Shown: piece by piece, positions 7,923 through 15,295 of the stretch | Layout: each line of letters opens with the position of its first letter | How positions within the stretch are numbered: the first letter of the stretch is position 1 | Program-made: the position numbers and the translations under genes | Notes under the pieces: model-generated | Told to the model about the DNA's origin: nothing | The model's input: only the letters and a program-made list of their open reading frames with translations | The model's database searches: none | From: Vibrio sp. 10N.286.49.B1 | GTDB lineage: Bacteria > Pseudomonadota > Gammaproteobacteria > Enterobacterales > Vibrionaceae | Assembly: GCF_002873335.1 (NCBI RefSeq) | Contig: NZ_MCUW01000036.1 | Coordinates: 1 to 41,145 of the forward strand | Length of the DNA: 41,145 nucleotides | Reading direction: 5' to 3'

Positions 7923-9077
7923 ATGGCGCAGTCAATCGGTCCCTTCCATTCAGCTTTCCACGCAAACACATTCCGAAAGCAGCTTCACAAGTACCCTGAA
8001 CTTTCTTGCCACGAAGTCCAAACGGCCGATGCTATCGCCCAGCAACTTACGCTATTCGGCTTAAATCCTGTCGTAGGTGTAGGGGGTTACGGGGTGCTTT
8101 GTGTGATTACTGGAAGTGAGCCCGGAGAAACCACGCTTTTACGAGCAGATTTTGATGCTATTCCGGTCAACGAGAAAAACCCGGTTAACCACGCATCAAT
8201 CTATCCCGGCGTCATGCATGCTTGTGGGCATGATGGGCATACCACATCCTTGCTCATGGTTGCTCACCAGTTAAGTCAATCACCGCCAAAATGCGGAACG
8301 ATTATCCTGGTATTTCAACCAGCGGAAGAAATAGGCACTGGCGCCGCCTCGATGTTAAGCCACCCTGCGCTAAAGGGGCTGAATGTTGACAACGCCTTTG
8401 CGTATCACAATTTACCGGGTCAACCTTTGCATGAAATCGTGGTCAAAAAAGACACTTTTTCATGCGCCTCAATCGGACTTAGCATTGATCTGGAAGGAAA
8501 AACATCCCATGCCGCCTACCCTGAAAACGGGGTAAGTCCGCTCAATGCCATGATAGAAATCCTACAGTACCTGCAAACCCTACCAGATAGCTATCCAGAA
8601 GAATTCAACCTTGTCACCATCGTCAACGCCGAACTTGGAGAGCGAGCGTTTGGTGTTGCTGCTGGATCGGCAAAGATAATGGCAACATTACGCAGTGACT
8701 GTAACGCCACTTTTCTCGATATGCAGAAACGAGTACAACGTAAGTTGCAGCGCATCGAGCAGAACACGAAACTCGACATTAATTATTCTTGGCACGAGCC
8801 GTTTAACGCCGCGGTTAATTCAAGCCATCACGTAGATTTGATCAGGCAACATGCCACTAAGCTTAACTTGGCGGTCACGGAACTTGAGACACCAATGCGT
8901 TGGTCAGAGGATTTTTCTGAGTTTCTATTGCGTTACCAAGGTGCGCTTTTTGGCATTGGAAGTGGCGTATCTCACCCAGAATTACACAATCCCGATTATG
9001 ATTTTCCGGATGAGATCTTAGAAACCGCCTGTTCAATATACGTATCGATAATCAGGCAGATCCACGGTCAGGATTGA
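7923..9077 (+). CDS. M20 family amidohydrolase/peptidase (M20D, hippurate hydrolase-like)
   Basis: A 384-residue metal-dependent amidohydrolase. The family's metal ligands are visible: MHACGHDGHT (Cys101, His103, with His106 next to it) and QPAEE (Glu135/Glu136). The middle segment (about 185-295) is the dimerisation domain that interrupts the catalytic domain. Relatives cleave N-acyl-amino acids, hippurate or auxin conjugates; the substrate here is unknown. The ATG has a strong GAGGAG ribosome site. It stands alone in a 242-bp upstream gap that contains a small inverted repeat (gatagg at 7861, cctatc at 7876), a possible operator. It converges with metQ. Confidence 0.87.
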   Translation: MAQSIGPFHSAFHANTFRKQLHKYPELSCHEVQTADAIAQQLTLFGLNPVVGVGGYGVLCVITGSEPGETTLLRADFDAIPVNEKNPVNHASIYPGVMHACGHDGHTTSLLMVAHQLSQSPPKCGTIILVFQPAEEIGTGAASMLSHPALKGLNVDNAFAYHNLPGQPLHEIVVKKDTFSCASIGLSIDLEGKTSHAAYPENGVSPLNAMIEILQYLQTLPDSYPEEFNLVTIVNAELGERAFGVAAGSAKIMATLRSDCNATFLDMQKRVQRKLQRIEQNTKLDINYSWHEPFNAAVNSSHHVDLIRQHATKLNLAVTELETPMRWSEDFSEFLLRYQGALFGIGSGVSHPELHNPDYDFPDEILETACSIYVSIIRQIHGQD

Positions 9078-9135
9078 CCTTGTTTGTATCGAGAGGTGAG
9101 CGCTAGCTCCAACCCTGTTCACGCGAATATAATCC

Positions 9136-9181
9136 GAGGCTAACCACTCATGCTCTGTCAGAGTTGCCATGGTTAAGCCTC
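9136..9181. other. Hairpin between the convergent amidohydrolase and metQ genes
   Basis: Bases 9136-9146 and 9170-9181 pair over 11 positions with a single bulge, and the interior contains a second small stem (ctct/agag). There is no U tract on either strand, so it is at best a weak bidirectional transcription end. Confidence 0.45.
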
Positions 9182-9201
9182 ATACGACAGCACTAAAAAA
9201 A

Positions 9202-10005
9202 CTAAAATGCAGGCTCAATCGTGCCTTTAAATGTCTCTTGCATGAAATCTCTAATGGCTTGTGACTGATATATCTCAACGAATTGTTTATACGCTGCATT
9301 GTCTTTGTCTTGCTCACGTGCAGCAATCACCATAACGGCTAATGGCGCTTGTTTAGATTCTAAGTAAATACCTTGTTTCTTTGGGTCTAAGCCTGCCGAC
9401 ATCACATAGTTCATCGTAATGGCTGACGCATCAACGTCATCTAATGTACGAGGCAGCTGTGCAGCATCAACCTCAATAAACTTAAACTTCTTTGGGTTAC
9501 TCACAATATCATTCAACCCAGCCTGAAAACCAACGCCTTCTTTGAGGGTAATCAGTCCACTATCTGCAAACAATAATAGCCCGCGACCACCATTTGTTGG
9601 ATCGTTAGGGATAGCAATCCTTGCACCATCAGGTAGTGCTTCAAGTGACTTATATTTATTCGAATAGACCCCCATGCGCATTAAAATAGAGTCGCCAATT
9701 GAAACTAGGTGTGCATCGTGACTGGTATTATAATTCGTTAAAAATGGTTGATGTTGATAGCTGTTGATATCAATACTGCCATCTTCTAATGCCGCATTAG
9801 GTGTGATGTAATCGGAGAATTCGACCACTTTCACGTTTAAGCCTTGTTTTGCCGCTTCTCGTGCTACGGCTTCCACGACTTGAGCGTGGGGCCCGACTGT
9901 CGCTCCCACCTTAATTTCGGAATCATCTGATTGCCCACAAGCCGTTAACCCCGTAAGAATTGACACTATGAACGCCCATTGACCAATCTTCTTGAATCCT
10001 TTCAT
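9202..10005 (-). CDS. metQ: MetQ/NlpA family methionine-binding lipoprotein
   Basis: A 267-residue solute-binding lipoprotein with a lipobox (LTAC, Cys23) followed by the family pattern KVGATVGPHAQVVEAV, FSDYITPNAALEDGSIDINSYQHQPFL and RIAIPNDPTNGGRGLLL. MetQ proteins deliver D- and L-methionine to the MetNI ABC transporter. No metN or metI lies next to it, so it must use a transporter encoded elsewhere or be a paralogue. The start at 10005 has a GGAGAG site; the frame is open to 10026. Regulation by MetJ is strongly suggested by tandem met-box sequences over the promoter. Specificity for methionine rests on family plus operator. Confidence 0.87.
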   Translation of the reverse strand: MKGFKKIGQWAFIVSILTGLTACGQSDDSEIKVGATVGPHAQVVEAVAREAAKQGLNVKVVEFSDYITPNAALEDGSIDINSYQHQPFLTNYNTSHDAHLVSIGDSILMRMGVYSNKYKSLEALPDGARIAIPNDPTNGGRGLLLFADSGLITLKEGVGFQAGLNDIVSNPKKFKFIEVDAAQLPRTLDDVDASAITMNYVMSAGLDPKKQGIYLESKQAPLAVMVIAAREQDKDNAAYKQFVEIYQSQAIRDFMQETFKGTIEPAF

Positions 10006-10027
10006 TGTACTCTCCATAATAAACAAC

Positions 10028-10051
10028 AGACGTATAGCCGTCTAAATGTCT
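10028..10051 (-). promoter_or_regulatory. Three tandem MetJ-type boxes before metQ
   Basis: Three consecutive 8-bp units (agacgtat, agccgtct, aaatgtct) match the MetJ consensus AGACGTCT at 6, 7 and 6 of 8 positions. They sit directly downstream of the -10 and cover the start of transcription, as expected for a repressor that binds cooperatively to tandem boxes when S-adenosylmethionine is plentiful. Confidence 0.75.
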
Positions 10052-10080
10052 TTATACTACTATGAGATACCTTGATGCAA
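10051..10080 (-). promoter_or_regulatory. Sigma-70 promoter of metQ
   Basis: Read on the minus strand: TTGCAT, an 18-bp spacer, then TATAAA. The -10 abuts the met boxes and the 5' leader is about 40 bases long. Confidence 0.7.
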
Positions 10081-10081
10081 C

Positions 10082-10410
10082 CAAATTTTTATTCATAGAA
10101 TGAATTAGTTAGCATTTTTCATCCAACAACATCGTTCATTGACTAAAAGCTAAGATCTGACATTAAACCCATAGACCGGAGCTGAAGCATACATAAGAAA
10201 GCGAGGAAACAGGAAACAGGAAACAGAGTCATCAGCAGTCAGCTGAATAACTCATGTGCTTAAATAAACTAGATTATTCTCAAACTCATCGGTGTTAAGA
10301 CCATCGAGCGATAAATAAAACGTGGTATACGCGCCGCAGAAGGGAGGTCGAAACGACCTATCAGCATCAATTAAATAGGTAATTACGAAGCAATAACGTG
10401 TCTGATAACA
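10082..10410. other. Gene-poor stretch between metQ and the 56-residue reading frame
   Basis: No convincing gene was found here. It holds a 7-bp unit repeated three times (aggaaac, 10204-10224) and a small hairpin (aggtcg at 10345-10350 with cgacct at 10354-10359). The repeat looks like replication slippage. No RNA gene could be recognised. Confidence 0.5.
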
Positions 10411-10581
10411 CTAGTTCTGGGTCGACGACTTGGAAAAGATTCGCGAGCGCCGTTTAACACTGACACAAAGGACAACGGTGAGGATAAAAGCCGTTAACTC
10501 GGCCACCGCTCGAGGAAGCCCCTCCGTTGTCAGTGCCAATGCAATTTGCAGCGCAATTGCTATCCCAAGAATTATGTTCAT
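10411..10581 (-). CDS. Possible 56-residue membrane protein
   Basis: A short reading frame on the same strand as the men operon, downstream of menE, with the composition of a small two-helix membrane protein. Residues 2-18 and about 27-43 are hydrophobic, separated by a polar turn (TTEGLPR), and the second helix is followed by KRRSR, which would sit in the cytoplasm. The ribosome site is weak, I recognise no family, and chance cannot be excluded. Coding is supported only by the regular alternation of hydrophobic and charged blocks. Confidence 0.35.
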   Translation of the reverse strand: MNIILGIAIALQIALALTTEGLPRAVAELTAFILTVVLCVSVKRRSRIFSKSSTQN

Positions 10582-10652
10582 TCCATTTACTCACGTTATT
10601 GTCCTAGAGACATTATGGTGAGCATTGAGCGAAGAGAAAATTCCGTTTTGGA

Positions 10653-12158
10653 CTATGAAATAACCACATAATTGGATTGCGTGCTAGAAAGCCACGATTT
10701 AACTTGTGCTCGTGATACCTTAATACCCGAAGACAATAGAGATTCTGGCATATCATAGTACGCAACAGGGTGCTTAAATTTTGCAAGTGATGTCGTAGTG
10801 AGGTCTATATCTAATTGACCGTTTTTTAATTTCACCTGATCATTCACTCGTTGCACAACCGCCACCGGCCGTGCGCCATATTCATCACTAAGCACTGGGA
10901 CGACGATTGATTGCACAACCTCAGGGCAGGCGTTTAACTCGGCTTCTATTTCTTCGCAGTGAATATTTTCGCCACCTGAGATAAACAAATTATCCGCTCG
11001 TCCAATGACTTTGAGCTCTTGAGCTGCGCTCCACCGACCAAGATCCTTCGTATCAAACCAGCCACCAACCAAGGCCAAAGGCAGAATCTTCCCTTGCTGG
11101 TAGTAACCCGATGACAGTACCGAGCCTTTAACCCATATGTGCCCATCAATAAGCTTTACCTCACGATGGGGTAACGCAACCCCTGATGAGGCATCTTCGT
11201 TCACTTGCTTTGCCGTCACCGTTGAGGCCGTCTCAGTCATCCCGTAGCCCATCCACATATCAATACCCAATTCACGGCCACTCTGAATCAAATCATTGGA
11301 AATATGGCTTCCGCCCAGTAACACGCGCTTGAGTCGATTTGGCAGCCGTTGATCGATAATCCGTTTTAACTGAGTGACCACTAATGAGGCGTGACTGACC
11401 TCTGAAATATCTTCACTAAACTGACCGCCTCCAACCTTAAGTTGAGCTCCCGTCGATAACCAACGCCACACGATGGCTAACCCAGAAACATGGAACATCG
11501 GCAGGCTCAGCAACCAGCGATCACTGGGTGAAAAAGGAAAGCGATCGAGAAGACCCGTCGCTGAGGCAAGGTGTTGCTCGATGGTGTGCACCACCGCTTT
11601 CGGTTTGCCGGTTGAACCTGAGGTAAAGATGATTGAAGCGATTTGATGGGGGGATAGTTCGTGAATCGCATTGTTGTGAATCGCATAATCGTGAATAGTA
11701 TTGCCGTGAATAGCATCGTCATTAACAGCTTGCTCGTGCTCACTATGCTCACAGCCCCCCTCGATTGGTTGCGTGTTGATAAACGTTACGTCACGGTCAA
11801 AACTAGACGCAGACCATTCAAGTGCCGTATCGCTGCACCACCATAGATAAGCACGTTCGGATTTCGAATAAAGCGTCGCCAATTTGGCGTTCATGCCCGT
11901 TACTGGCTGCCTAGCTACCAACGCAGGCAAACACCCTTGGGCAAGGCAAGCAAGATAAGCAAACAACAATGCTGGTTCAGCGCGTCCGATAAGACAAACC
12001 ACGGTGTTTTTTTCTACGCCAGCCTTCACAAGTGCTAACTGGTATTGGGAAACGACCCGCTGGACTTGTTGCCAACTGTACTCACCATCAAAGGTCAATA
12101 ACGCGGTTTCATTCGGTGTTTGTCGCACCCAAGCGTTCAGACACGTTGCATTGTTCAT
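10653..12158 (-). CDS. menE: o-Succinylbenzoate-CoA ligase (MenE)
   Basis: A 501-residue adenylate-forming enzyme that converts o-succinylbenzoate to its CoA thioester. The hallmarks are the phosphate-binding loop IIFTSGSTGKPKAVVHT, the GYGMTETAS adenylation motif and the hinge/C-terminal region ISGGENIHCEEIEAEL. It is the last gene of menFDHBCE. Upstream of the phosphate loop is an unusual stretch of about 20 residues made of four related five-residue units ending in IH, encoded by a 15-bp tandem repeat; E. coli MenE has nothing like it as far as I recall. The start at 12158 has a GAG eight bases upstream; an ATG at 12173 is possible. A 134-bp gap with a hexamer repeat separates it from menC. 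Confidence 0.93.
   Translation of the reverse strand: MNNATCLNAWVRQTPNETALLTFDGEYSWQQVQRVVSQYQLALVKAGVEKNTVVCLIGRAEPALLFAYLACLAQGCLPALVARQPVTGMNAKLATLYSKSERAYLWWCSDTALEWSASSFDRDVTFINTQPIEGGCEHSEHEQAVNDDAIHGNTIHDYAIHNNAIHELSPHQIASIIFTSGSTGKPKAVVHTIEQHLASATGLLDRFPFSPSDRWLLSLPMFHVSGLAIVWRWLSTGAQLKVGGGQFSEDISEVSHASLVVTQLKRIIDQRLPNRLKRVLLGGSHISNDLIQSGRELGIDMWMGYGMTETASTVTAKQVNEDASSGVALPHREVKLIDGHIWVKGSVLSSGYYQQGKILPLALVGGWFDTKDLGRWSAAQELKVIGRADNLFISGGENIHCEEIEAELNACPEVVQSIVVPVLSDEYGARPVAVVQRVNDQVKLKNGQLDIDLTTTSLAKFKHPVAYYDMPESLLSSGIKVSRAQVKSWLSSTQSNYVVIS
11661..11720 (-). repeat. 15-bp in-frame tandem repeat (four copies) inside menE
   Basis: Four adjacent 15-bp units (11661-11675, 11676-11690, 11691-11705, 11706-11720), each starting gtgaat on the plus strand, encode the pentapeptides DDAIH, GNTIH, DYAIH and NNAIH. 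Because the unit is a multiple of three, copy-number change would alter protein length but keep the frame. Confidence 0.9.
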
Positions 12159-12245
12159 TGTCGACTCTTTCATTTTTGCTTGCCGCTATTCCTTATCACT
12201 CGTACTGCCACTATCGACCAAATTCGCCCAAATGTAAGCACTATC

Positions 12246-12275
12246 GCATTAGCATTAGCATTAGCATTAGCATTA
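12246..12275. repeat. Hexanucleotide repeat (gcatta, five copies) between menC and menE
   Basis: Five perfect copies of gcatta lie in the 134-bp gap between the menC stop and the menE start. A simple sequence repeat of this type can change length by slippage and would then shift spacing in the menE leader. Confidence 0.95.
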
Positions 12276-12292
12276 TGATCTAAACATAATCA

Positions 12293-13279
12293 CTATGACT
12301 GCCAATACAGTGACTGCTCACTGAGCGTCGATACCGGTAGTTCACAACCTGGCCATGCTGTCTCCAACTGGGCAGCGAATAACTGCATTGTATCCAACCC
12401 TGGGGTCTCATTGGGTAGTTGCCACTGAGAAAAACGAGCAAGCTGATTCAGGCCAACACTGCTTTCTAGGCTTGAACTGATGACCACTTGTATGTCTTGA
12501 TTGTGCGCCTCTTCAATAATCCGCATGCATTTATCCAAACTGCCAACAAGCGTCGGTTTGATCACGATTGCTTTCGCACTTTTCAGAGATGGCACGGTAA
12601 AGTCCGCCTGCCGCGCAGCGTCTTGCAAGGTTTCATCCCACGCAATCGCAATACCCGTTTCAGCCGCGAATGAAACACTACTATCGGCATCGCGACACGG
12701 CTCTTCAATAAAGGCAATGCGAGCGCGCAATGCTGGGGAGATATAAGAAGCAAACTTTTTCGCTTTATCCAAGCTCCACGCTCTGTTGGCATCCAGCCTC
12801 AGCGTTAAGTCTGGAATCGACTCTAAAAACAAGCTGACAATCATGCCATCGCGAATCGCCTCGTACATCCCCACCTTAATTTTTGCCACTTTACGCCCAG
12901 ACATAGTATTAAGCACAGGCAACAACTCATCAGGATCCCCCGAACACAGAGGCGCAGCTTGATGGTTTCCTTTTTCAGGTAATCGCGCCGATAACTCCAT
13001 CAATGCGGCGGACATACCAAATGCAACCGAGGGGAGGCAGTCTTCGAGGTCCAAGGCTTGGTTATTGACCCAAGCCTCTAAGCATGCCTGGGCTTGACCA
13101 CCCGCCTCTTCAATCGACTCTTCGCTAAAGCCCGGCAGCGGCGAGATTTCGCCTAATGCACGCTTATCATGCTCCTTCAGCTCAACAATCCAACCCTCAC
13201 GAGTCGTCAGTTTGTTGTCTCGTAAGATCACCCCACTGTCCATTGGCAGGCTGTAGCGAATAAGTTTTGCTTGTTTCAT
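12293..13279 (-). CDS. menC: o-Succinylbenzoate synthase (MenC)
   Basis: A 328-residue enolase-superfamily enzyme that dehydrates SHCHC to o-succinylbenzoate. Visible motifs: the N-terminal cap with SLPMDSGVILRD and GEISPLPGFS, the KIKVG lysine motif that supplies a catalytic base, the metal-binding acids in RLDANRAW, FIEEPC and AWDE, and the second lysine in VIKPTLVGS. The start at 13279 (MKQAKLIRYSLPMD) aligns with E. coli MenC from memory; an ATG three codons upstream is less likely. Fifth gene of the men operon, with a 199-bp gap containing a strong hairpin after menB. Confidence 0.94.
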   Translation of the reverse strand: MKQAKLIRYSLPMDSGVILRDNKLTTREGWIVELKEHDKRALGEISPLPGFSEESIEEAGGQAQACLEAWVNNQALDLEDCLPSVAFGMSAALMELSARLPEKGNHQAAPLCSGDPDELLPVLNTMSGRKVAKIKVGMYEAIRDGMIVSLFLESIPDLTLRLDANRAWSLDKAKKFASYISPALRARIAFIEEPCRDADSSVSFAAETGIAIAWDETLQDAARQADFTVPSLKSAKAIVIKPTLVGSLDKCMRIIEEAHNQDIQVVISSSLESSVGLNQLARFSQWQLPNETPGLDTMQLFAAQLETAWPGCELPVSTLSEQSLYWQS

Positions 13280-13354
13280 GGTAGGCATCCCATGTTAGTT
13301 TGAAAGAAGGCGTTGAGGTTCGAGTAACAGCGACATCGAGAGCTCGCATCACTA

Positions 13355-13390
13355 CTCCCTCAGGCTCTATGGATATAGGGGCTGAGGGAG
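13355..13390. other. Long hairpin between menB and menC
   Basis: Two 16-base arms with a 4-base loop (ggat) pair at 15 of 16 positions including one G-U pair; the outer nine pairs (ctccctcag/ctgagggag) are perfect. It lacks a U tract, so an RNA-processing, stability or partial-attenuation role within the operon is more likely than full termination. Confidence 0.8.
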
Positions 13391-13478
13391 GTTCGTCACG
13401 TTACATTCTCTGATTAACTAAGGAAGCCTTAGCGAGGCAGTCAATCCAACGTGAAAACAGATCAAGCTCTATGATGGC

Positions 13479-14345
13479 TTAAGGGTTACGTGGAAATTTG
13501 TTGAAATCAGGACGGCGTTTCTCGTTAAAGGCATTGCGTCCTTCTTGACCTTCTTCCGTCATGTAGAACATCATCGTCGCGTTTCCAGCAAGTTCTTGCA
13601 GGCCAGCTTGGCCATCACAATCCGCGTTCAATGCCGCTTTCAAACAACGCAGCGCCATTGGGCTATGTTGCAACACTTCACGAGACCAGCGGATGGATTC
13701 TTTTTCAAGATCAGCAACAGGTACTACGGTGTTCACCAGCCCCATTTCTACCGCTTCTTGCGCATCATAGAAACGGCATAAGAACCAAATCTCACGCGCT
13801 TTTTTCTGGCCTACGATACGAGCCATGTAAGAAGCACCCCATCCGCCATCGAACGAGCCTACTTTAGGTCCCGTCTGGCCAAACTGGGCATTGTCTGCCG
13901 CAATGGTCAAGTCACACATCATATGAAGCACATGGCCTCCGCCCACAGCCCAACCCGCAACCGCGGCAATAACAGGCTTAGGACAGGTGCGTATTTGACG
14001 TTGGAAATCGAGCACGTTTAGATGATGTGTACCGGTGTCATCTTGATAACCGCCGTAGTCGCCACGAATCGATTGGTCGCCACCAGAACAAAATGCTTTC
14101 TCTCCGAGCCCGGTCAAGATGATCACGCCGACATTTTCGTCGTAACGAGCATCCGCTAATGCACGAATCATTTCTTGCACTGTACGAGGGGTAAATGCGT
14201 TATGTACTTGCGGTCGCGCAATGGTGATCTTAGCGATACCATCTTCCGATTTGTGATACTGAATGTCTTCAAAATCACAGGTAACGTCTGCCCAGTTTAC
14301 GGGTGCATAGAGTTCTTCTTCGGTTAATCCAACTGTTTTTGCCAT
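13479..14345 (-). CDS. menB: 1,4-Dihydroxy-2-naphthoyl-CoA synthase (MenB)
   Basis: A 288-residue crotonase-fold enzyme that closes the ring of o-succinylbenzoyl-CoA. It is nearly colinear with E. coli Men[16 protein letters not shown] (oxyanion hole region), [40 protein letters not shown] and the C-terminal [37 protein letters not shown] Gly rather than an acidic residue in the QTGPKVG segment marks the bicarbonate-dependent type. The ATG at 14345 has a GGAA site; the TTG at 14357 is less likely. It starts 25 bp after the menH stop. Confidence 0.96.
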   Translation of the reverse strand: MAKTVGLTEEELYAPVNWADVTCDFEDIQYHKSEDGIAKITIARPQVHNAFTPRTVQEMIRALADARYDENVGVIILTGLGEKAFCSGGDQSIRGDYGGYQDDTGTHHLNVLDFQRQIRTCPKPVIAAVAGWAVGGGHVLHMMCDLTIAADNAQFGQTGPKVGSFDGGWGASYMARIVGQKKAREIWFLCRFYDAQEAVEMGLVNTVVPVADLEKESIRWSREVLQHSPMALRCLKAALNADCDGQAGLQELAGNATMMFYMTEEGQEGRNAFNEKRRPDFNKFPRNP

Positions 14346-14370
14346 GGTATGTTCCAATGTTAGCCACCGT

Positions 14371-15291
14371 TTAATACGGTGTATTTAGATACTCGAGCAG
14401 AGCCGCGGCAAACGCCTTGGGGTGCTCTTTGTGAACGTTATGCCCTGCTTGCTCAATGATACAATGTTCAATATTGCTCGACTGAGCCAGCTTGGTAAAT
14501 TTTTTATCCTGCTCGCCACTGATGAACAGAGGTTGGCGGCCTGATGAGAAGTGAAGCTGTTGCACGCTATCCAATAAGTAGGGCTGGCGTCCTAATGATG
14601 TCGCGTCCATCATTTCACTGAGCTTTCCACCTAGGTTAACACTTCGCTTTGCAATCAAAAGTTGTCTTTGCTCATGATTTAATGAAGAAAAGACAGGTTG
14701 CTGATACCAGTCGACTAAAACGTCTACGATATTTTCATTTTTAAATCGTGCAGCCCAGACCTGATCGGCTTGTAAGCGTATTTTTCGCTGACTCAGATCG
14801 GCGATACCGAAGTTCCCTCCCTCAATCACCAGGCCTATTATCGGGTGATTTGTTAGCACACTGTCGGTGATCGAACTATTAGGTATCTGATGAGCAATGA
14901 GGGCTCGATTGTCTGCCCCAGTTTTTCTGTGCTGGTATTCAGTCAAAAAATACATCAACAGCCGAGCACCAAGTGAATACCCAACCAGACAAATCGGATA
15001 TGTGTCACTGAACCTTTGTGCCAGCAGTGTCTCTTGAATCGCGGTATCAATCGCAGCGCAAGCCTCGTCAAAACCAGCACACGGTACGTGAACACTCTTA
15101 CCATGTCCGGGCAGATCCAGTAGTAGCCGCGGGTAGCCGGTAAACTTCGCCACCACAGACGACCAGTCGTCAGTTGAGCCAAGAAAACCATGCACGAAGA
15201 CCAACAGTGGGCGCTCGCCTTGTGGGTTATTTGCCGCCAAGAACTCGCCATTTAATTGAGTATTATTCTGGGGTGCATCTTTTGATGTCAT
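14371..15291 (-). CDS. menH: SHCHC synthase (MenH), alpha/beta hydrolase
   Basis: A 306-residue alpha/beta-hydrolase that eliminates pyruvate from SEPHCHC to give SHCHC. It has the oxyanion motif [13 protein letters not shown], a nucleophile elbow [11 protein letters not shown] with the catalytic Ser, and the C-terminal histidine in [12 protein letters not shown]. The insertion between the elbow and the next strand (about residues 120-150) makes it longer than the roughly 250-residue E. coli enzyme. Its start lies four bases past the menD stop, so translation is coupled; a GTG one codon upstream (15294) is the alternative start. Confidence 0.91.
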   Translation of the reverse strand: MTSKDAPQNNTQLNGEFLAANNPQGERPLLVFVHGFLGSTDDWSSVVAKFTGYPRLLLDLPGHGKSVHVPCAGFDEACAAIDTAIQETLLAQRFSDTYPICLVGYSLGARLLMYFLTEYQHRKTGADNRALIAHQIPNSSITDSVLTNHPIIGLVIEGGNFGIADLSQRKIRLQADQVWAARFKNENIVDVLVDWYQQPVFSSLNHEQRQLLIAKRSVNLGGKLSEMMDATSLGRQPYLLDSVQQLHFSSGRQPLFISGEQDKKFTKLAQSSNIEHCIIEQAGHNVHKEHPKAFAAALLEYLNTPY

Positions 15292-15295
15292 CACG

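Noticed and set aside
11661..11720. Regularly spaced repeats in menE that could suggest a CRISPR-like array
   Set aside because: Units are 15 bp, adjacent without spacers and in frame inside a coding gene.
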